NCBI GenBank assembly: GCA_027489095.1
Contig: JAIYAL010000197.1
Coordinates: 1-64,000 of the forward strand
Length of the DNA: 64,000 nucleotides
Direction: 5' to 3'
Source of the DNA: Erythrobacteraceae bacterium
GTDB taxonomy: Bacteria > Pseudomonadota > Alphaproteobacteria > Sphingomonadales > Sphingomonadaceae
How positions within the stretch are numbered: the stretch's first letter is position 1; every line of letters starts with the position of its first letter. This document shows positions 57,714 to 64,000 of this stretch, piece after piece. The position numbers and the translations under genes are program-made. Under the pieces are notes generated by a model, which was not told where the DNA came from, made no database searches, and saw only the letters and a list, made by a program, of their open reading frames with translations.

Positions 57714-58597
57714 TGGCCGGGGAGGATTGGACCACACCCGAGATCGAACAGATCGTGGTGGATTACTTTGCCATGCTGGACGATGACATTGCCGAGCGGC
57801 CATACAACAAGGCGGAGCACAACCGGGCGTTGCAGGCGCGGATCGGGCGCAGCAAGGGGTCCATCGAATTCAAGCACCAGAACATCAGTGCCGTCCTGCT
57901 CGGCTTCGGGCAGCCGTGGATTCCCGGATACAAGCCGGCGATGAACTTTCAGGCAGCGCTCGTGGACGGGGTGCGTCGCTGGCTGGATGCCAATCCGCAA
58001 TGGCTTGCGCCGCGCGACTGGTGGACCGCTTCAGCGGTGGCAGAGGCGGGCGGGGCCGAAGCGAACGGGGCAGGGGGCGGCCATGCTCTGCGCCGCGATA
58101 TGCCGACGCTGTGGATCGGCCCGCCGCCGACGCATCGCAATGAACCGCCGCCGGTCGATCCGCAGGTGCTGGCCGCGTTCGGGCGGAAGTGGGACGTGGC
58201 CGCGCGCGATGCTCGCAACCGCGCACTGGGGAAGGCGGGCGAGGCGCTGGTGCTGCACCATGAACGCGCAGGGTTGGTGGCTGCCGGGTGCGGCGCGCTC
58301 GCGGATAAGGTGCGCTGGACATCCGAGCAGGATGGCGACGGCTACGGCTATGACATCCTGAGCTTCGAGGCCGATGGGCGCGAGCGGCTGATCGAAGTGA
58401 AGACAACCAACGGGTGGGAGCGCACACCGTTTCACATCACCGCCAACGAGGTGGCCGTGGCCGACGCGCGGCGGGATTCGTGGCATCTGGTGCGCTTGTG
58501 GAACTTTGCGCGCGCACCGCGGGCCTTTGCGCTGCGTCCACCATTGGCCGACCACGCCGAGCTGACACCAACCAGCTTTCTCGCCGCGCTGCGCTAG
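57713..58597 (+). CDS. DUF3883-domain (PD-(D/E)XK-like) nuclease
   Basis: RALGKAGEALVLHHERAGL...WTSEQDGDGYGYDILSFEADGRERLIEVKTTNG; TGATG overlap with the HEPN gene stop. Confidence 0.8.
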   Translation: MAGEDWTTPEIEQIVVDYFAMLDDDIAERPYNKAEHNRALQARIGRSKGSIEFKHQNISAVLLGFGQPWIPGYKPAMNFQAALVDGVRRWLDANPQWLAPRDWWTASAVAEAGGAEANGAGGGHALRRDMPTLWIGPPPTHRNEPPPVDPQVLAAFGRKWDVAARDARNRALGKAGEALVLHHERAGLVAAGCGALADKVRWTSEQDGDGYGYDILSFEADGRERLIEVKTTNGWERTPFHITANEVAVADARRDSWHLVRLWNFARAPRAFALRPPLADHAELTPTSFLAALR

Positions 58598-58611
58598 GCG
58601 CCGGAGCGGGG

Positions 58612-58917
58612 CTAGTCTAGCGGGACGGCTCCGGCGTCGATGATCGCAGCGAAGCCTTCGCTGACGCTGGCGCGGTCAACCAGATCGACTTTCCACGGCA
58701 GGGGGGACTCGTCGAAGGCTTCGGCCATTTCTGCCAGCAGCGAAAGGGGGAGGGGGGCCGGGCTTGCGAGCGCGAGATCGAGGTCTGACCAAGGCTTTGC
58801 TGTGCCCCGTGCCCTGCTGCCGAACACCGATACGCGCACGCCGGGGGGGAGGTAGCGCGCGAGGATTGCGCGGACTTGCGCCAGTTCGTCCGATGTAAGG
58901 GCGAGTGTGGCGGTCAT
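58612..58917 (-). CDS. MNT-type minimal nucleotidyltransferase (antitoxin)
   Basis: VRVSVFGSRARGTAKPWSDLDLAL (GSxARGxxxxxSDxDL). Confidence 0.88.
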   Translation of the reverse strand: MTATLALTSDELAQVRAILARYLPPGVRVSVFGSRARGTAKPWSDLDLALASPAPLPLSLLAEMAEAFDESPLPWKVDLVDRASVSEGFAAIIDAGAVPLD

Positions 58918-59315
58918 CCGCGCGCTTGCAGGCGGGCGTGCAGGGCTTCCGCTTCGGCAAGGAAGGCGGGGATGGCTGAGACGACTTGTACGGCCTTGGC
59001 CTCGTCATAGGTGTGCGAGGTGATGTTGCGCATCTCGCGGAAGGTGCGCCAATCGGCCCACTCACCCGCTACAACGCCTTGCTCCACGCCCGTCCGGATC
59101 AGCGCCGGGAACGTCAGGCGGTCGATCTCTTCCGGATTGGCGGCTGCCTCTTCCAGCGCGCGGCGCAGCATCTTGTGCGCCAGATCGTAGGTAAATTCGA
59201 ACCGCTGGATCAGCCCGTCGCGGATCTGCGTGTCGGCAGTATCGGCCGCGAAACGGGCCAGCCCTTCGCGCAGGCGGGCGATGGCATTGGCGAAGGGCGT
59301 GAAATCAAGCGACAT
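58914..59315 (-). CDS. HEPN / HI0074-family nucleotidyltransferase substrate-binding protein
   Basis: RFEFTYDLAHKMLRRAL, WRTFREMRNITSHTYDEAKA (Rx4HxY); ATGA overlap with MNT gene. Confidence 0.87.
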   Translation of the reverse strand: MSLDFTPFANAIARLREGLARFAADTADTQIRDGLIQRFEFTYDLAHKMLRRALEEAAANPEEIDRLTFPALIRTGVEQGVVAGEWADWRTFREMRNITSHTYDEAKAVQVVSAIPAFLAEAEALHARLQARG

Positions 59316-59423
59316 GGTGGGCGTGATGCCACCAATGCGCGGCGCGGTAAACTAGGGCAGAACGCCCGCGAGATGGCGGGATGCACAGATGTCCTGCATT
59401 GCTGCGGAGGCGTGTTGTCGCTG

Positions 59424-60050
59424 TCAGTCAGGTGCGGCGAGGAACTTGCGGAGGCTGTCGGCGGTCCATGCCTTGCCGGTGAGGCTTGGTATGCCCTCGG
59501 CGTTCAGTGCCTCGGCGATGGCGGGGTTTTTCAGGCCCTGTTCGCGCAATGCGGCGGCCCTGGCGCGCGCGGCGGTCGCGCGGGCTGGCTTGGCTTTGAT
59601 CCATTCATGTTGGCGTTCGCGCCACTGCGCGAAGTGAGCAGAGGGATCAAAGTCTGGCGCGCCCGCGATTGGCAAGGAATTGGGCCAGATGGGTTCGAGC
59701 TGCAGGCCGAGCCGCTCGGAATGATGATGCAGCGGGGCATGGCTGCGCCAACCCTGTACTTCGCTGAAATCGACGTAGAGCACGACCGCATCATGAAGGC
59801 GGCAAATCGCGGCAACCCGTTCCAGCGGACCCTCGACGAGATCGCTCCCGCGGTCCGGCGCGATTTCGAGGAATGTTTCCTCGTGCACCAGATCGTAGCC
59901 GTTGTCCTTGGCGTGGCGGCGGATGGCGTCGCGCTGATAGCGGATGGTGCGGCTTGCCTCGGCGGCCTGGTCGATATTGCGCGGCAGGGTGGTGAAGCCC
60001 AGCCACGGCACTGACAATGTCCAGTAAAAGCCCACCGCCTTGCGCTTCAT
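59424..60050 (-). CDS. Divergent serine-recombinase (resolvase)-like protein
   Basis: KAVGFYWTLSVPW...ASRTIRYQRDAIRRHAKDNGYDLVHEETFLEIAPDRG and C-terminal AIAEALNAEGIPSLTGKAWTADSLRKFL (recombinase-like); canonical YxRVSxxxQ motif degenerate. Confidence 0.6.
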   Translation of the reverse strand: MKRKAVGFYWTLSVPWLGFTTLPRNIDQAAEASRTIRYQRDAIRRHAKDNGYDLVHEETFLEIAPDRGSDLVEGPLERVAAICRLHDAVVLYVDFSEVQGWRSHAPLHHHSERLGLQLEPIWPNSLPIAGAPDFDPSAHFAQWRERQHEWIKAKPARATAARARAAALREQGLKNPAIAEALNAEGIPSLTGKAWTADSLRKFLAAPD

Positions 60051-60174
60051 AGCCGCTCCTTCCTGCACAAACCCGGAAAATCCCGAGGGATCCGCACCAC
60101 CTCGTGCGGGGTGGTAAAGCCTTGTCATTGCCCCACTCTCATGCGGCGATCCAACAGTAACAGGAGAACGATCC

Positions 60175-61656
60175 ATGCGCACCAGCCACAGCCACCCCTT
60201 GCAGATTGCCGCCATCCTCGCCGGGCCCGGAATGGGGCGCGTCGGCCTCACGTTCTGCCCCGGCAAGAAGCAGGCCTCGGCCAAGAGCGGGGCGTGGGAC
60301 CGCGACCTTGATTGCGATCTGGATGCGATTGCCGATTGGGGTGCGGCGGTGGTTGTCTCGCTGATCGAGAGCCATGAGATGGAGGCGCTGGCAGTGACGG
60401 CGTTGGGCGAGAAGGTGGCGGCGCGACATATTCGCTGGCTTCACCTGCCGATTACCGACGTTTCAACGCCGGGAGCGCACTTCGAAAGGCGCTGGGTGGA
60501 AGACGGCGCGCTCTTGCGCGATCTCTTGCGCGCGGGGTTCGACGTGCTGGTGCACTGCAAGGGTGGGCTTGGCCGGGCGGGCACGATTGCGGCGCGGCTG
60601 CTGGTGGAATTGGGGTGGACGTCCGATGCGGCCATTGCCGCTGTGCGGGCCGTGCGACCGGGGGCCATCGAAACGCATGTCCAGCTGGCGCATGTGCAAG
60701 GCATTCGCGTGGCGCATGAGCCTATGCCCGATACGGCGCTCGCCGCGATGCTCGACCGTGCGGAAGGCGCGATGCTTGGGCTTGCCGTTGGCGACGCGGT
60801 GGGTACGACGCTGGAGTTCACCCGGCGCGACAGCATGCCCGCGCTGACCGACATGGTGGGCGGCGGCTCGTTCCGCCTGCAGCCTGGCGAATGGACCGAC
60901 GATACCGCGATGGCGCTGGCGCTTGGGGCTAGTCTGGAAGATTGTGGCGGGCTGGACGAGGCGGATCTCATGCGCAAGTTCGTGCGCTGGCATGAACAGG
61001 GCGACTATTCGTGCACCGGCACTTGCTTCGACATCGGCATCACCACCCGTCAGGCACTCGCGCGGTGGAAGCGTGCCGGGAACCCGGTCGCGGGATCGAC
61101 CGACCCGATGAGCGCAGGCAACGGCAGCCTGATGCGTCTGGCGCCGGTTGTCGTGCGCCATTTCCGCGACCGGGTGACCATGCGCGATGTCGCCGCCCGG
61201 CAAAGCCGTACCACCCACGCCGCGCCCGAGGCGGTCGATGCCTGCATCGCCTTTGCCGACGTGCTGGCCGATGCCATCGACGGGCACCCGCGCAGCCACG
61301 TTCTGCGCCCGCGTGACGAGCCTTACGCGGGCAGGATCGCGCCGATCATGGCCGGCGCATGGCGGGGCAGGCGGCGGCATGAAATCGCCTCGTCGGGCTA
61401 TGTCGCGCACAGCCTTGAGGCAGCACTCTGGTGCGTGGGGCGCACCGGATCGTTCGCGGATGCGGTGCTGCTGGCCGCCAACCTTGGCGATGATGCCGAC
61501 ACGACGGCAGCGATTGCTGGGCAGCTCGCGGGGGCGCTCTATGGGATCGCGGGCATTCCGGAGGCATGGCGCGAAAAGGTGGCGCTTGGCCCCCGGATCA
61601 CCGCGATGGCTGGGCGTTTGTTCGATGCGGGGCTTGGGCTGAACGCCGAGGATTGA
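60175..61656 (+). CDS. Fusion: dual-specificity/tyrosine phosphatase-like + ADP-ribosylglycohydrolase (DraG family)
   Basis: P-loop HCKGGLGRAGTIAARLL (HCX5R); DraG motifs EGAMLGLAVGDAVGTTLEF, GEWTDDTAMALAL, LGDDADTTAAIAGQLAGALYG. Confidence 0.88.
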   Translation: MRTSHSHPLQIAAILAGPGMGRVGLTFCPGKKQASAKSGAWDRDLDCDLDAIADWGAAVVVSLIESHEMEALAVTALGEKVAARHIRWLHLPITDVSTPGAHFERRWVEDGALLRDLLRAGFDVLVHCKGGLGRAGTIAARLLVELGWTSDAAIAAVRAVRPGAIETHVQLAHVQGIRVAHEPMPDTALAAMLDRAEGAMLGLAVGDAVGTTLEFTRRDSMPALTDMVGGGSFRLQPGEWTDDTAMALALGASLEDCGGLDEADLMRKFVRWHEQGDYSCTGTCFDIGITTRQALARWKRAGNPVAGSTDPMSAGNGSLMRLAPVVVRHFRDRVTMRDVAARQSRTTHAAPEAVDACIAFADVLADAIDGHPRSHVLRPRDEPYAGRIAPIMAGAWRGRRRHEIASSGYVAHSLEAALWCVGRTGSFADAVLLAANLGDDADTTAAIAGQLAGALYGIAGIPEAWREKVALGPRITAMAGRLFDAGLGLNAED

Positions 61657-61753
61657 GGCGCAGGTCTTACCCCGAGGGCCAACGGGCGAAACAGTCGTGT
61701 TTGTGGGCCATCCCACCGACCATGCCGGCAAACCCGACCGGGGCCACGAACCT

Positions 61754-62446
61754 TCAGTCCCGAGGCTCCGCGAACGCGAGGTCAAGGAGCGCAACCCGTC
61801 CGCGCCAGAGTTCATGGTCGGTCGCGTCCGCAGGCTCGGGTGCCTGGTGCCAAGGTGCTTTATGGATCGGCTCGATTACCTGATCCCAGTAGGTTTGGAC
61901 CGTCATGTCCGCGACTTTCATGCCGAGCATTTCAGCCAGGCCTCGCTCATTGCCGCTGGTCACGCACACGAAAACGTCGGGGCGTTTCATCGCAAGGAGG
62001 CGGCTCGATGTGGCGAGCGGGTTTTCGAAATCGAGAGTTCTGGTAAACTCTTCGATGAACTTGCCATAGTGCTTGGCCGTGACCGCTCCGGTCAGCGGGA
62101 CGGCATCGACCGCGCGGCTGAGCGCAAGCGCACCTTTCTTATCCGTCACGTGGCGTCTGAACACGCCCGACGCGCTCATTGAGCCAAAGATCCCAAAGTC
62201 GACAGTGGTACGATGTTGCCGCAGGAGGCTTTTACTGTCTGCTTCGGAGCGGATTGTTCCGGCAATGGCCTTCCGTTCAAGCGGGTTGATGTGGACAAAC
62301 GAGGCTGCATTCTCGAACCAGGTCCTGCAGTGGCGCAGCACTTCAAGGCGCTGTTCGAGGCGTGCGGTTTGGCGGCGGTCGGCGTCGGCGTCCATGGCGG
62401 GGTCGGTCATTTTCGCCCGATACTCGTCCCAGTTCAGATTCAACAT
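61754..62446 (-). CDS. Hypothetical protein of the ADP-ribose cluster
   Basis: 230 aa, MLNLNWDEYRAKMTDPAMD...FENPLATSSRLLAMKRPDVFVCVTSGNERGLAEMLGMK...YWDQVIEPIHKAPWHQ; family not recognised. Confidence 0.65.
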   Translation of the reverse strand: MLNLNWDEYRAKMTDPAMDADADRRQTARLEQRLEVLRHCRTWFENAASFVHINPLERKAIAGTIRSEADSKSLLRQHRTTVDFGIFGSMSASGVFRRHVTDKKGALALSRAVDAVPLTGAVTAKHYGKFIEEFTRTLDFENPLATSSRLLAMKRPDVFVCVTSGNERGLAEMLGMKVADMTVQTYWDQVIEPIHKAPWHQAPEPADATDHELWRGRVALLDLAFAEPRD

Positions 62447-62582
62447 GATCGAATTGCTCCTGCGATGGGCATCCCAGTATGTCGGCACCGGAACTATAAA
62501 AAAATGATTTGAAACAGAAATTTTTTGGATTCTTGCAGCTGTCCATACGACTACTTTAACGCCGGTCAATGTCAGTCGCTAT

Positions 62583-62604
62583 CACTTGATATGCGTATCA
62601 GGTG
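62583..62604. promoter_or_regulatory. Dyad in divergent intergenic region, candidate operator
   Basis: CACtTGATA-TGCG-TATCAgGTG, 8/9 complementary arms, between divergent 230-aa and macrodomain genes. Confidence 0.5.
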
Positions 62605-62633
62605 GAGATTCTCATCACAGGAGTGTGATTGGC

Positions 62634-63101
62634 ATGATCGAAGTTATCGAAGGCGACATTGTCACGCAGATGGTTGATGCGATCATCAATGCAGCGGGCC
62701 CCGGGCTGCGGGGCGGCGGGGGTGTGGACGGTGCGATCCACCGTGCCGCGGGTCCCGCCTTGCGCCGCGCAAGCATGAAGCTGGCGCCGTGCCCCCCGGG
62801 GGAGGCACGGATCACCGGGGCCGGGCGTTTGCATGCCAAGCATATAATCCATGCGGTGGGGCCACGCTGGCGCGACCCCGATGCAGAAGCAATCCTCGCC
62901 AGATGCTATGCCGCCGCATTCCAACTGGCGGAGAGCCATGCGTGCCAGACCGTAGCCTCTCCGTTCATCAGCTGCGGTGTGTTCGGCTTCCCGGCGGAAA
63001 TCGGCCGCCGTATCGCGCTCGATTGCGGCGAGCGCTTCCTTGCCTCGAGCCAGCATGTTCGCCGCATCACGTTCGTGAGCTTCGGGCGGGCACAGCTTTG
63101 A
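62634..63101 (+). CDS. Macro-domain (O-acetyl-ADP-ribose deacetylase/ADP-ribose hydrolase-like) protein
   Basis: IEVIEGDIVTQMVDAIINAAGPGLRGGGGVDGAIHRAAGPALRRA, FISCGVFGFPAEIG. Confidence 0.87.
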   Translation: MIEVIEGDIVTQMVDAIINAAGPGLRGGGGVDGAIHRAAGPALRRASMKLAPCPPGEARITGAGRLHAKHIIHAVGPRWRDPDAEAILARCYAAAFQLAESHACQTVASPFISCGVFGFPAEIGRRIALDCGERFLASSQHVRRITFVSFGRAQL

Positions 63102-63144
63102 ACTGGTATTCCGCTGCCGCCGCAGTGCCGCGCCCGTCAGCGCT

Positions 63145-64000
63145 TCAATCCGCTTCGGGATAGAGCTTCGCGATGCCTCTCGCCCAGGCCAGAATCCCCT
63201 GCTCGCCCTCCAGCACTTCTTGCGGGCCGACGACCTTCACATGGGGGCCGAAACTGAACAGGAACGAGGTGAGGGTGTACCAATGCTTGGTCGTGACCGT
63301 GAGGCTGAACCAGCTGTCAGGCTCATGCGGCCCCGTGATGATCTGATCTGCGCCCAGAGGGCGTTCCTCGAAGTGGCGGATCGAGATCGGCGAGACGCGC
63401 AGTTCCAGCTGGATGGTCTCGTCCGGCCCGCCCATCGGGTGATACAATCCGCCCGTTCTTTCCAGCCATTCATCAAGATCGAAGCGGGCATGATGGAACG
63501 CCTGCTGCGTTAACGCAGCGGCCCGCATCCGGTGCAGGGCTAGAGGCGCACCCGGTTCGTGTTCGAGGCCTTGCAGGCCGACGAGATAGAGGGTCCCGTC
63601 CTTCCCCACGATGGCGAGCGCGCCCATTGTCTTGCGCGAAGTTCGACCAGAAAAAGACGTGTACTCGAATTCAATCTTCCGCTTCCTGACCAGGGCTTCG
63701 AGCAGGACACGCATCACGTCCGGATCAATCTTCGCAGGAAGCCGGGGAAATCCATCCGGCACGATGCGGAGCTTGTCGGCAAGCCTTCCCGCATTGCTGC
63801 GCGCGCCCTTCAGGCGGGCCAGTGCCAGTTCTTCCAGAGTTTCGGCATCCGCTGAGGTCGCCGAGGTCAGCAGCGGATTGATGGCCCCGCGCCCCAACAG
63901 CAATTGCAGCGCGATCGCATCGCTCATGAAGAAGTCGCTGATATCTGCGAGGCTCAGATAAAACTTGGCGGCATCGTCGCGACTGGCAAATTCGGGCCGC
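63145..64000 (-). CDS. WYL-domain transcriptional regulator, N-terminus beyond window edge
   Basis: IEFEYTSFSGRTSRKTMGALAIVGKDGTLYLVGLQ...; frame stays open upstream of Met at 63927 (RPEFASRDDAAKFYLSLADISDFF-MSDA). Confidence 0.75.
   Translation of the reverse strand, partial: RPEFASRDDAAKFYLSLADISDFFMSDAIALQLLLGRGAINPLLTSATSADAETLEELALARLKGARSNAGRLADKLRIVPDGFPRLPAKIDPDVMRVLLEALVRKRKIEFEYTSFSGRTSRKTMGALAIVGKDGTLYLVGLQGLEHEPGAPLALHRMRAAALTQQAFHHARFDLDEWLERTGGLYHPMGGPDETIQLELRVSPISIRHFEERPLGADQIITGPHEPDSWFSLTVTTKHWYTLTSFLFSFGPHVKVVGPQEVLEGEQGILAWARGIAKLYPEAD

Noticed and set aside
1-64000. CRISPR arrays, tRNA or rRNA genes
   Set aside because: No regularly spaced direct repeats other than the plasmid iterons, and no cloverleaf or rRNA-like sequence recognised by eye; a covariance-model scan would be needed to exclude them

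Overview
High-GC alphaproteobacterial window, probably from a sphingomonad-type large plasmid. This is inferred from gene content; no search was run. It contains a parA-parB-repA maintenance locus (36.9-40.6 kb) with two perfect parS-like palindromes, one of them inside the repA coding sequence. An array of 22-bp-spaced iterons follows repA. Around this lies a dense, mosaic defence/accessory region: HipBA, a DUF2384 orphan antitoxin, a very large AAA/STAND-like ATPase operon (14.0-21.6 kb) with a decayed SNF2 helicase, a tyrosine integrase, a helicase-C/DUF1998 protein lacking its DEAD half, an ORF6N protein, a type III Res-like nuclease, a WYL regulator, and McrBC whose McrB carries two tandem EVE/PUA-like modules. 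Further right are SbcCD, a RelA/SpoT (toxSAS-like) pair, a HEPN + DUF3883-nuclease pair, a HEPN-MNT pair, and a phosphatase::ADP-ribosylglycohydrolase / macrodomain / WYL cluster. Two cryptic Tn3-family transposons are resolved to their ends. One (45021-48845) has 38-bp inverted repeats and a 5-bp TSD (CAGCA), and it splits a BLUF-EAL photoreceptor gene that also carries two in-frame amber codons. The other (3875-7978) truncates a fecR-like gene. No rRNA, tRNA or CRISPR array was recognised.
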